From Orbilia blumenaviensis (Eukaryota > Ascomycota > Orbiliomycetes > Orbiliales > Orbiliaceae), in NCBI GenBank assembly GCA_036872755.1, contig JAVHNS010000021.1, forward strand, positions 1 through 64,000: 64,000 bases of DNA. The letters run 5' to 3'. The translations under genes were made by a program, and so were the position numbers. Below are positions 54,990-64,000 of this stretch, piece after piece. The notes under the pieces are model-generated. The model was not told the origin of the DNA and made no database searches. It saw nothing but the letters and a program-made list of their open reading frames with translations. The number at the start of each line of letters is the position of its first letter. The stretch's first letter is position 1.

Positions 54990-55740
54990 ATGTTTTTTAG
55001 TAATATAAAACCCTACCAAGATTAAGCGTGATGCGGCTCCACACGGGTGACCTACCCTAGATTCATTTTAGGGCTATCTAGTTAAACAGGCTGAGGGTTT
55101 TACCCACCCCCCCCCACCTCTTAATCACTGAAATGCTCATAGGAAAGTGATTTCCTACTAAAAATAACCATTCATTTATTTGAATGACCGTTAAATTATT
55201 CATGATTTTATTATTATACTTTTAACCAAAAATAAATAGGCTTATTCGTTTTTAAACATGAATCATTTGACGATCTTTTTAGACCGCTTAAGATACATTA
55301 GTTATTTAGTTTAATAACATTCATTTTAAACTTATCTAGGTAGTATTCTCGCCAATTTTTTTGGACCAATCATTTGGTATATGATTTATTCATTGCCTCA
55401 TTTAACACTTGATAAATTGATGATTAAGTAGCCATCGCACCTTAGGTGCGATGGTTAGGAATTAAAGTAGGTCCCACGGTCACGGTGTCACACTATTGAT
55501 ACCACAGCTAGTACCCTTACTCATATAAATCTTAACACAATAGGCCCTCCTACCCCGCTAAGAGGTTTTGCTAAACGCTGAAAAGTATGTGGTACAAAAG
55601 TGTGTTATGGGGGGGTCCTACCGATTTTCTTAATTAAAAATATGCTTATATTAAGCTTCTTTTGTGGTTTGACCTTACCCTACTTATTACCTTATACTGG
55701 GTACATTCTTACATTTAAGGTGTACTTAATAAAATTTATG
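54990..55740. other. Unassigned G+C-richer block, possible structured RNA
   Basis: Resembles 2200-3190 in composition (C run at 55107, G run at 55610). Local stems include CCATCGCACC-TTAG-GTGCGATGG (55432-55454) and CCCTAGATTCATTTTAGGG. No rRNA, tRNA, group I or group II signature was recognised on either strand. It may be an unrecognised structured RNA or a worn intron. Confidence 0.3.
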
Positions 55741-55764
55741 AATTATATATTATCAATTACCTAA

Positions 55765-55795
55765 ACATCCGCGAAAATTTATTTTTCGCGGATGT
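55765..55795. repeat. Perfect hairpin
   Basis: ACATCCGCGAAAA-TTTAT-TTTTCGCGGATGT, a 13-bp stem with a 5-base loop. Confidence 0.9.
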
Positions 55796-55866
55796 CATCG
55801 CGCCCGCATTGCGGCCCTCTAATTAAATTTTAATAAAATTAGAATTTATACCTCGTTATAAATTTT

Positions 55867-55928
55867 TTAGATCGGGGCCGCCAAAGGCGGCCCTGATCGT
55901 CAGCGCGCCTACGGCGCGCGCCGATCTT
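55867..55928. repeat. G+C palindromic element, copy 2
   Basis: GATCGGGGCCGCC-AAA-GGCGGCCCTGATC followed by GCGCGCC-TAC-GGCGCGCG and CGATCT. Same two-palindrome, GATC-bounded design as 50497-50556, with the halves in the other order. Confidence 0.8.
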
Positions 55929-56069
55929 TATTTTTGTTATTTAGTTCCTACCTTCCCCATTTTTTTTATTTAAATTTTTATTTAAACAAAATCCTTTAAA
56001 AATTAGAAGTTTATAAAGCTACTTTATACCCACCTACCTTTAATTTAAGTATAATTTAAAGTTCCTACG

Positions 56070-56800
56070 TATGAAACACGATGATAGAAATAAATTGAAG
56101 TATGCAGATTTTGCAATAGAAGAACTCGTTTATGCTCCTTAAACAAATATGAACTTACAAAATTTATTGTATCTGGTATTTCACTTGCCCTGTGCTAAAT
56201 TAAATAATAATTGAAAATACATACAATTTATATTTTATGGAAAAAAATTTTAAAAATATTAGAAAAAAAAAAGAACTACAACAGAAGTAGAAATATTAAA
56301 AATAAAATTACATATAAATTTTAAATTTATTAAATTAGTTATAACATATTTGATTAAAGTATAAAAATAATAAATTTAAGCAACATAAAAAGACTACATA
56401 AACATAATAATTACCTTTAGTTCACATATAGTTAATTAATTATATTTAATCTTTAAATGAGTTTTAAAGTCAATAAATGCATTAGAATTTTTAAAAGTCA
56501 AAACCTTCGGAATCGTTACCTACTTTATTATACCTTATCTACAGTAGCATCTATTATTTTTCATATCAGCTTTAATTTACATTATTTTACCTACCCCCCC
56601 CCAAGAAGAAATTAAATAACAATTGAAAATACATATTATTTTCTAAAAAATAATAAGAAGTTTAGAGAAAACTACAGCAAAGGTAGAAAGTTGTAAAAAA
56701 AGGTTTTAAAACTTAAAAAGGCCAAATAAAACATAAATTTGTTTATAGAACACATCTAATTCTTAAATTTTTAATTAACTTTTAGATGGATTTTTAAAAT
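56070..56800. repeat. Spacer with two degenerate direct repeats
   Basis: 56195-56300 and 56605-56695 share AAATTAAATAA-AATTGAAAATACAT, then A-rich sequence, then CTACA-CA-AGTAG. C runs precede the second copy. A 23-codon plus-strand ORF at 56070-56141 (MKHDDRNKLKYADFAIEEL) is unrecognised. Confidence 0.5.
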
Positions 56801-56806
56801 CACGGC

Positions 56807-57345
56807 CTACGGATAAGAAGAATTATTAACAAAAGCAAAAGCATCAGAATCGGCACCGACTTCAAGATCGGCTAAAGTATCTATTATTCTATTTTTATTA
56901 ATTCTAGCCTTAATTTCCATTAATTTTTCTAACCCTTCAGGTGTTAAATGTCCTTTGGTCTTCATTATTTCTGCCACTTGACATCAATCATCAAAATCCA
57001 AAGATTTTATACCAAAAATAGGGTATTTTTTAAAAAATGGAATAACTTTTTCATTAATATCTGAGAAATTAGATACTACATATGTTAATACGCTAGAAGA
57101 ACTATCACTACCTACTATACCACAATTAAAATATTTTCTCAGTTTTGTAATAGAACCTACTTTAAAATAAGATTGTAAACTTTCTAATAACAATTTATCT
57201 TTTTTGTGTAAACCTAATGCAAAACAAAGACTACTTCTATTTTTAATTTTATCAGGATTACGTTTATCTTCTTGTATAGAAACTTTAAAGCTACCCCTCA
57301 CCATCTATAAGTCCTGTTACAAACTGTGCACGTTATTTAGATGGG
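56807..57345 (-). pseudogene. LAGLIDADG endonuclease half, downstream of nad4
   Basis: Starts QFVTGLIDGEG, then a one-base insertion inside the motif itself, then SFKVSIQEDKRNPDKIKN, LGLHKKDKLLLESLQSYF, IPFFKKYPIFGIKSLDF and HLTPEGLEKLMEIKARIN, ending at a TAG (56809-56807). Only the second domain of a two-domain enzyme is present. It begins about 40 bases after the nad4 stop, outside any visible intron. Confidence 0.7.
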
Positions 57346-57382
57346 TATTTATTTATATCATATAAATGAATTCCAACTACAG

Positions 57383-60300
57383 CTAAATATAAAGACTAGT
57401 ATTATCATAATCGATAGAATAAATTAAAGTTGAAACAGAATAATGTAAACCGTCTAAAATAATAGCAGGATAAACACCTAATATTACAATTATAGCAACT
57501 AAGAATAATAATATAGTATATTCTCTTTTATTTAGGTCTGTAATACTTTTTAAATGTAAAGAATATGTTCCTCCGAACGCTACACGATTATAAAGATAAA
57601 TAGTAAAGGCTGCAGATAAAACAATTGAAGAACACGATAATGCTCCCATTATAGGCATTCTCTCAAACGCTCCGTATAAAGACATAAATTCTCCTATAAA
57701 ATTAACAGTAAGCGGAGTTCCTGAGTTAGCGAGACATAAAACGAAGAATAAGATAGAAAATATTGGTAATAATTGAGTAATTCCCCTATATAAAGAAATT
57801 AAACGTGTATGATAACGATCATACAATACACCTCCGACGCAAATAAATAGACCAGTTGATGCGAATGCGTGAGCTAAACCTAAAGTGATAGCACCCTCTA
57901 TTCCTATTACAGAATTACTAAAAGAACCTAAAATATAAACCGCAGCATGGGCTACAGATGAATAAGCAACTATTTCTTTTAAATCTATAGTTCTAACTGT
58001 GTTTATTGAAGCGTAAATTATAGTAATTACACAAAAGACATATACAAGTGGAGTATAAATTAATGAAGCTTTAGATAATATTGGTAATATTAATCTATAA
58101 ATACCGTATAGACTTAGTTTAAGTACAATAGCTGCCAAGATTACACTACCTCCTAAAGGAGACTCGACATGAGCTTTAAGTAGTCAAAGATTAAGAAAGA
58201 TAAACGGCGTCTTTACTGCGAAAGCAATAAAGATTCCTATAAATAATATTTTTTGAACATCAAATTCAAAAAGAGTTTTAAATAAACCATCAAAATCTGT
58301 TGTACCCATTAAAGAAGACATAGTTAATATAGCTAATAGTAAAAATAAGGATCCTAATACCTAATTCAAATTTTTAATCTTATATTTAAGAAATTAAATT
58401 TGAAATATCTTTAATTTTGGATTACTTTATTTTCTTATTATAACCTACAATTTAAATTTTTATAATAATTATTAATGATCTCTTGAAAAATTCATTTTTA
58501 ATTTTATAAGACGAATTTTTTTCAATCCATTTTTTAAATGAGATTTATTTTTCATTAATTCTACAACTTTTTTGAAATATGAAAAATCTAGTGCTTTTAC
58601 ACTTTGAATAGGATATTTTTCTAAGGAATAATCTTATCAGTAATATTATTAAATTTGCTTACTACAAAATAAACCGCTGATTTTTATAAATTCAATTCAA
58701 TCCTTCCGCATACAAAATTATTAATTAAACTTTTTATTAAATCCTTGTCTCTACTATGTTGAGCTATATGAAATTTTAACATTATGGCTTCACCTAATTT
58801 AGTTGTAGAAGTTATAAATAGAAACAAAAAACAGCCCTCACCGCTGGCAAAACCTGCTAATCAATTTAAATTATTGACATCAGCTTCGCTGATGGTAAAG
58901 TTATTGAAATTGGAATTATATTTGGGAAAGCTATTTTTAATTCTTCCGTGATACCTAAATTTATAGAAGATCGTATATTAAGAAATATTTTCCCATCATC
59001 TGTTAAATGATCTTTATTATTAAACAAATTTAACGCTTGTTTGAAAAGTTGATAATTAGATTATTTTTGAGTAATTAAAGGATCTTTATAAAAATGGAAA
59101 ATTATTGTTGTTAAATCTTTAATAGATTTAACATAATATTGCATAGTAGTATCACCATGTTTACTAATATTACCTACTCCAAAAGAACTTTGAATTTGAG
59201 ATAATATTTCTAAATCTTTATTATGTAAAGTAATTTTGAATATTAATTGAACTTGATAACCTGTTTTATATTTATTATTTTTAGGTATACCCTATGATAA
59301 AATAACCTTCACCATCTATAAATCCTGAAATAAATCAAGGATCTAACTTTTTAATTAATTGATTAGGTTATTTTATATTATTATGTTTATTATCTTCAGA
59401 TAAATTATAGTTAATTGTTATTGAATGGAAAAGTACTCGTTTATGTTGTAGGTTATAAAAATAACATTTTTTTCTTCCAAAAACCGGTTTTCCGGCGACT
59501 AGAGAACCTCTTATATTTTTGTAAAATAAAAAATCATATTCTCGTTGCTCTTTTTCAGAACTTTATCTATTTTTATCATAATTTTATTTAAAAGGGTTAG
59601 TTGATTTTTTGTAATAATATCTACCTTTAAAAGGTGTTTGTGTATTACGAGAGAAATACATTCGTATACTACCTGAAGGTATATTTAAGGCTTTTGCTGT
59701 ATCACTCTTTGAAGGATAAATAGTTTTACTTCCTTTGATCTAAAACTTCTATAGTACACTTGGACTACCAGCTCCTTTTGCTCTTTGACGTCCTAAGCCT
59801 TTTTCTCCATGTTTATTTCCTATCATACTATTACTAATTTTTTATAGCATCTTCAGTATGTTTGTACCCTAAAAGAGAACCAGCTGTTTTTAATATATTA
59901 TACTCAGGTTTAAATAGGTCCATATAGTATTGCTCTCTCTCAGTACATTTGCTAGCCTTACAGTATTCGATAATTTCTAAATAAAAATTAGCATATCCAT
60001 ACTTTAACAATGCACTATTAATAACATTTTTATATTTCATCAAATACTTGATATTATAATACTTTTATAATCTAGTTAAGTTGATAGAACTTCCAATATA
60101 ACTTTTTTCAGTTTTTTGTTTTTCCATCGGTAAACTCCTGATTTTGAAATATTTTCCTTAAGGATACTCAGTTTTTCTTCATCAGGATTATTATAAACCG
60201 TAATTGCTACTGCGGTTAACATAAAACAAATTGGGTCCGTAGACTTTGAAAACCAAAAACATAAAAATGCATAAAAAAATAACTTTAACGCGAGGGATAT

Positions 60301-62258
60301 GAATAAAAAATTCAGTCTGATTTAGATCCACGATAACCCATTTTATCTTTAGTGATGTTATTATACCCTTGGTAATTAACAAGGCCAATTGTAAAGTTTC
60401 CTTTATAATTTTAATTACTAAAGCTTTAGGGTTTGCCCGGAATTTGATTCTTTTTACACTATTGAATAATGTATATAAGAATAAATAAAAACTTGCTCTT
60501 ACTCTTTCATTAGATCCAAATAATCCGATTAGTATAAACAGAGGCAAGGTGGTTAAATTAATCATATTAATAAACAAACTTAAGATTTTAAGTTTTACTT
60601 AATCTACCTTTATTCATTCCTATTTTTATTTTTCGAAATTTTTCTAAACCTTCAGAAGTCAAATGAGCCTTATCTTTTATTAATTCGGCTGTAAGTTTAA
60701 AATATTCAAAGTCTTTAACTTTTTCTCCAATAATTTTATATTTATCAAAAAACGGTATAATTTTAAAATATCAGAAAATCGTGTAACAATATATATTTTT
60801 GCATCTTCAGATAGTTTATTAATTGACCCGCACCCTAAATATTTTTCAAAACTCTTAATTCAAAATCTCGATAATGTTGAGGCAAATTAAAATTTAATTT
60901 AACTTATTCTCCTAAGTTTGTTTGACTTAAATATATTAATTAAAAAACAACCTTCACCGCTTGCAAACCCAGCTAACCAATTAGGATATTTAATTTATTG
61001 ATTTGTTACTAATGGTCTTTCAATAGGTTTAATTTCAGCAAAAGCTTCTTTTAATTTATATGAGAACCTAAATTTAAAGATGATTTTATAGCCACAAATT
61101 TTTTTAACCTTGAAGAATTAAATGTTATTTACGATTAATTAAATAAACAACTTTTTTAATAAAGTCAGCCCTTTTTTGAGTTATTAAAGGATATTTTACA
61201 AAATGCGGAATTGTTATATTAATTAATTTATCTTTAGATACAACACGAGAATGTATGGTGTTTTTACCTGCTTTTGTAAATGTTCCTATGCCACCAAAAT
61301 ATTGGTTAATAAATTCTAAAATTGCAATATCTTTTTATGAAGACAAATTGAGAATGTTGCTTCACTTCATCCTATTTTAGTTTCAGAATTTTTTCAAGCG
61401 AACCCCTAACCATAAATGATCCCTCACCGTCGACAAAACCAGTAATAATATAGAGATTTAAACAAGAATGTGTTGATTGGTAGATGAAGAAAAATAGGAA
61501 TAAATTCTTTATTTATTTAAGTTAGAAAGGAATTTAATTTTATTATTTCTTTCGAAATAATTTAGAGGCCTTTTTAATTGTAATTTAATAATACTACAAT
61601 CATTATTATAATCTCGTTGTTCTTTTACAGATTTAAATTCTAATTTAGATACGCGATTACCCATTGCAGTTTCCTTTATATTATGACTTGTTACCATACA
61701 TGAATAATTAATTCATCCTGTTACAATTTTTCAATTTAACTCTGGTATCATAAGCTTTAGGGCATTCCCGTAGTTTAATAATAATTCCCTCTCATATGAT
61801 TTCCCGGACCACTCAACAGGAAGAATACTTTCAAAAAATATATAAAATAAAAATACATCTAATAATAAAAAAACAGCTAATAATAATGTTTCTAATAATA
61901 ATATTATTATTGCATAAGCTCTTACAGTTACTTTTATTGAATTTCAATTAGATAATAATGCTATTGGTGTAATTATTGTTGTAACTAGTACAAAATATAT
62001 TGATATTCCATCTAATCCGGAATAAAAATCACAAAATTTAACTTTGTCAAAATCTTGTAAAAATTGAAAATGATTATGACTAAAATCATAAAAAATTAAA
62101 ATTATTAAAGAAATTATAACATTTATTACAGATGTTGTTAATGCTATTATTTTTATTTCCATATAATCATTCAAAAAAAATTTTTGAAATGCAGCTGTAG
62201 ATAGGCAAATTGCTCCCGATAAAGGTACAAAAAGTAAAAGTAAAGTTAAAATAAAAAT
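57383..62258 (-). CDS. nad4: NADH dehydrogenase subunit 4, three exons
   Basis: Antiporter-like proton-pumping subunit of complex I. Exons 62258-61818, 60544-60469 and 58359-57383 (441+76+977 nt) give about 497 residues and a TAG stop. Blocks: GLDGISIYFVLVTTIITPIA, LLLDVFLFYIFFESILP joined to PLFILIGLFGSNERVRASFY, LYT/LLGSLFLLLAILTM, KTPFIFLNLWLLKAHVESP, YSSVAHAAVYILGSFSNS and ANSGTPLTVNFIGEFMSLYG, which include the conserved charged residues of this family. No in-frame ATG precedes residue 37. The frame opens at ATT (62258) after a TAA and reads IFILTLLLLFVPLSG, which matches the usual N-terminus. ATT initiation or a lost ATG must be assumed. Confidence 0.9.
58480..59390 (-). pseudogene. LAGLIDADG endonuclease remnant in nad4-i2
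   Basis: Motif 1 near 59320: DPWFISGFIDGEGYFIIG. Motif 2 near 58850: NWLAGFASGEGCFLFLF. Motif-1 acid kept. Linkers NLNNKDHLTDDGKIFLNI and LKNGLKKIRLIKLK. Many stops. Inactive. Confidence 0.65.
59590..60250 (-). pseudogene. GIY-YIG endonuclease remnant in nad4-i2
   Basis: SGVYRWKNKK and KSYIGSSINLTRL hold both signature motifs and the catalytic Arg region; a stop follows. Then NSALLKYGYANFYLEIIEYC, TEREQYYMDLFKPEYNIL (Glu present), KTAGSLLGYKHTEDAIKN (NUMOD3 start), a stop, and a NUMOD1-like end (DTAKALNIPSGSIRMYFS). Nearly complete, with three or four stops or shifts. Confidence 0.78.
60545..61817 (-). mobile_element. Group I intron nad4-i1
   Basis: 1273 nt between ILP and PLF. Core close to the 5' end: AAACTACGGGAATGCCC, AGGATGAATTAATT, CGCGTATCTAAATTAG, AAAGAACAACGAGATTAT. 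Same subclass as the rns and atp9 introns. Ends TTG before CCTCTG. Confidence 0.82.
60600..61480 (-). pseudogene. LAGLIDADG endonuclease remnant in nad4-i1
   Basis: Motif 1 near 61440: YIITGFVDGEGSFMVRG. Motif 2 near 60970: NWLAGFASGEGCF. Linkers around HLTSEGLEKFRKIKIGMN close the reading near 60610. Frame broken many times in between. Inactive. Confidence 0.65.
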
Positions 62259-62269
62259 TTATTTCGTAT

Positions 62270-62420
62270 TAAAAGATTTACGAATCTACCGGAATAATCC
62301 TGCAGTCTATTGTAACACACATTCAGAAGAACAAGTTATTCAATTATAAAAAAAACGACTAGCCTAATACGGCTCCGTTGCAAAGGGCCTTTGAAAAAGG
62401 CCCCTTGCTTTATTCTAATT
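62270..62420. repeat. Direct repeat A, left copy (partner 63640-63770)
   Basis: CTACCGGAATAATCCTGCAG, then TTATTCAATTATA and a G+C segment (GGGCC...GGCCCC hairpin), matches 63640-63770 in order. It lies immediately upstream of nad4. Confidence 0.75.
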
Positions 62421-62949
62421 GTAAAAACCAATGAATATTATTATATTCGCTATATTTAATATTTGCAAATAAAATTAAAACGGAGAAATTATATATTTAA
62501 TGTAAATTTTTTTACAGAAATAATAATATAAATTATTATGTTTTATAAAAGAAAACCCAATAAAAACCTTAATTCAAGTAGTAATTTACCATACCAGAAT
62601 AAATAGTAAAAACAGCAACTAAGGCTGAGTGTAATTCAGAATATTTAATACATACTATGCATGCATATAAATAGTATAAAGGTTAATATTTTAATTGGTA
62701 TTATAATATTAAGGCAAAATATTTAAATTATATTTAAATATGTTCTAGTTATTAATGTCCTAACTATATGAGGTAGTATAAATTTTGAAAATGTGTAAAT
62801 TAATATTAATAAAATAATAAATACATAAGTTACTTGGTTAATAAAATAAAATGGCACTAATTGTGGAATAAGATATTAAACTTAACAACTTGACAGTCAA
62901 GTATATTTACCTATCTTACCACATTATATAGTTAATTAATCTATTGAAC
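62421..62949. other. Spacer with repeat B
   Basis: A/T-rich. 62905-62940 (ACCTATCTTACCACATTATA) resembles 63435-63470, where the same sequence encodes the end of a small ORF. No gene. Confidence 0.45.
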
Positions 62950-63402
62950 TTAAACACTTATTTTATTCATATATTTTTCTATTAAATTACATAATTTATA
63001 TCAAAAATTTACATTTAAGGGCCATATAATAAATAACCCAAATGGTAATAAAATAAAAATTATATTTTGTATAATAATAACAAATAAAAATAAAATAATA
63101 AGTATTATTAATTTTAATAAATTTATTATATAATTATGTATTAATTCTTTATTTAATCTATTTATCATTAAAAGCCAAGGTAACAAAACTAAAAAAAAAA
63201 TTAGAAAATTATCAAAAGTTAAATTTCCATTTTCATACCCTGCTTGTCTTAATATATTCGATCTAATAAAAAAAGATAAACACCATATAAATATATAAAA
63301 ACCAAAAGGCTTATTTCACGCTAATTTTACAATTATGTAAATTAATATTATCAATATAATAAATACAAAGGTTATTTCAATATAAAAACTAGTATATAAC
63401 AT
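62950..63402 (-). CDS. Hydrophobic protein of unknown function, 150 residues
   Basis: ATG at 63402, TAA at 62952-62950, two TGA read as Trp. At least four predicted membrane spans: ITFVFIILIILIYIIVKL, GFYIFIWCLSFFI, FLIFFLVLLPWLLMI, LLKLIILIILFLFVIII and IFILLPFGLFIIW. A polar loop SNILRQAGYENGNLT separates spans two and three. It is not nad6, nad4L, atp6 or atp8 by any motif I can see. It is bracketed by the B repeats (62905 and 63435) and, outside them, the A repeats (62270 and 63640), as an inserted unit would be. A short frame just upstream (KGDIFYTIINQNNGGWVVHC) ends in the B repeat. Confidence 0.55.
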
Positions 63403-63639
63403 TTTATGAATCTTTAAACTTAATAGTTAAATTTCTTTACCTATTTTACCGCAATATACAGTTAATTTATAATCAGAGCAATGAACGACCCACCCACCGT
63501 TATTTTGATTTATGATAGTATAAAAGATATCTCCTTTTAATCATAATAAAAATTTATTTAATAAATTAAGTATAAAATTTAGAATTAATAGTAGCACCAA
63601 ATAAAGATTAATATCCAAATAAATTATTTTTAAATTAAA

Positions 63640-63770
63640 AGAAACTACCGGAATAATCCTGCAGCCTAATTTAACATATTAAGAATAATCATTCAATTAT
63701 ATAAAAAAGCTACGGAACCGCAAAGCGGCTACATTACAAAGGGTCTCGAAAGTAGCCCCTCTATTTTTTT
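63640..63770. repeat. Direct repeat A, right copy, with G+C hairpins
   Basis: Same order as 62270-62420. CTACGGAACCGCAAAGCGGCTAC-like G+C sequence follows at 63708-63765. Confidence 0.7.
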
Positions 63771-63779
63771 TTTATTTTT

Positions 63780-64000
63780 ATGTAATCTTTTTATATGATC
63801 ATTCAAATTATCCTTTCTGGTTCATTTCTTGTTTAGACATTTTTAATCAGCTGATGCATATGGACAAGTTAGTTCTGGCTTTGAATGTTTAGAAGAATTT
63901 TGATGTCTCTTTAGATCAAAGATAGTTTTTAAGCCATTATTTTTTTTGTTCATGCACAACCAGGTAAATCGCAAAAAAGTAAAGCAGTATTCAATTTGGG
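63780..64000 (-). pseudogene. Two C2H2 zinc-finger-like fragments
   Basis: Minus strand from the window edge: NTALLFCDLPGC (first Cys pair), one frameshift, then LKTIFDLKRHQNSSKH (His pair). Next comes ELTCPYASAD, a stop, then KCLNKKWTRKDNLNDHIKRLHK (second finger). This is the layout of fungal nuclear C2H2 proteins (C-x4-C, long loop, DLxRH-x-KH; second finger with W-xRxDNxxxH-xxR-xH). The conserved Trp is written TGA, a stop in the nuclear code. C2H2 factors are not mitochondrial genes, so this looks like captured DNA, now decayed. It continues beyond 64000. Confidence 0.55.

Larger units (their letters stand above)
58360..60468 (-). mobile_element. Group I intron nad4-i2 with two endonuclease remnants
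   Basis: 2109 nt between ACA/T and TA/TTA (codon T/TA, Leu). P element AAATTCCGGGCAAACCC and CGTGGATCTAAATCAG lie near the 5' end. The matching AAAAAGAGCAACGAG strand comes about 770 nt later, at 59550. The GIY-YIG remnant lies between them, so it occupies the loop of P8, while the LAGLIDADG remnant lies 3' of the core. Confidence 0.78.

Noticed and set aside
1..64000. CRISPR arrays, bacterial operons or ribosome binding sites
   Set aside because: The sequence is a fungal organelle genome; no regularly spaced repeats or Shine-Dalgarno patterns were seen.

Overview
The window is fungal mitochondrial DNA. It is strongly A+T rich, and nearly every gene lies on the minus strand. TGA is read as tryptophan: nad1, nad4 and the endonuclease ORFs carry in-frame TGA, and there is a tRNA-Trp with anticodon TCA (translation table 4). 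In the direction of transcription the tRNA order is K-G-D-S-W-I-S-P, then rnl, then T-E-M-M-L-A-F-L-Q-R. This resembles filamentous ascomycetes (Pezizomycotina). That placement is an inference from gene order, not from a database search.

Layout from left to right. 1-165: atp9-like pseudogene. 339-1729: an unrecognised coding-like fragment, a LAGLIDADG remnant and a frameshifted cox1 5' exon. 1878-3355: tRNAs C, N and V around an unassigned G+C-richer block. 3356-6370: A+T-rich spacer and a decayed ORF island that may come from a mitochondrial plasmid. 6721-12691: nad1, three exons and two group I introns carrying GIY-YIG and LAGLIDADG genes. 14038-19156: tRNAs R, Q, L, F, A, L, M, M, E and T in long spacers with G+C hairpins. 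19600-29950: rnl with three recognised group I introns, each with an open LAGLIDADG gene, one of them a 780-residue tandem double protein. 29972-33554: tRNAs P, S, I, W, S, D, G and K plus a group II intron remnant. 35150-38400: plus-strand plasmid-like ORF remnants. 38630-41335: endonuclease remnants and a duplicated segment beside the rns 3' end. 41335-44680: rns with one intron. 45250-46600: another decayed ORF island. 47130-51795: atp9 split into at least five exons, with a partial tandem copy. 53535-54443: a pseudo-tRNA and tRNAs Y, M and H. 54990-56807: unassigned G+C-richer block, G+C elements, repeats and an endonuclease remnant. 57383-62258: nad4, three exons. 62950-63402: a membrane-protein ORF of unknown function. 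63780-64000: a decayed C2H2 zinc-finger reading frame.

The core genes are complex I subunits (nad1, nad4), the ATP synthase c subunit (atp9), a cox1 fragment, both rRNAs and most tRNAs. The rest is mobile DNA: group I introns with endonucleases at every stage from intact to ruined, probable plasmid polymerase relics, a group II intron, G+C palindromes and partial gene duplications. rps3 was not found in the rnl introns. Exon limits for nad1, nad4 and atp9 were set by reading frame and by the group I rule (exon ends in T, intron ends in G); they sum to whole codons.
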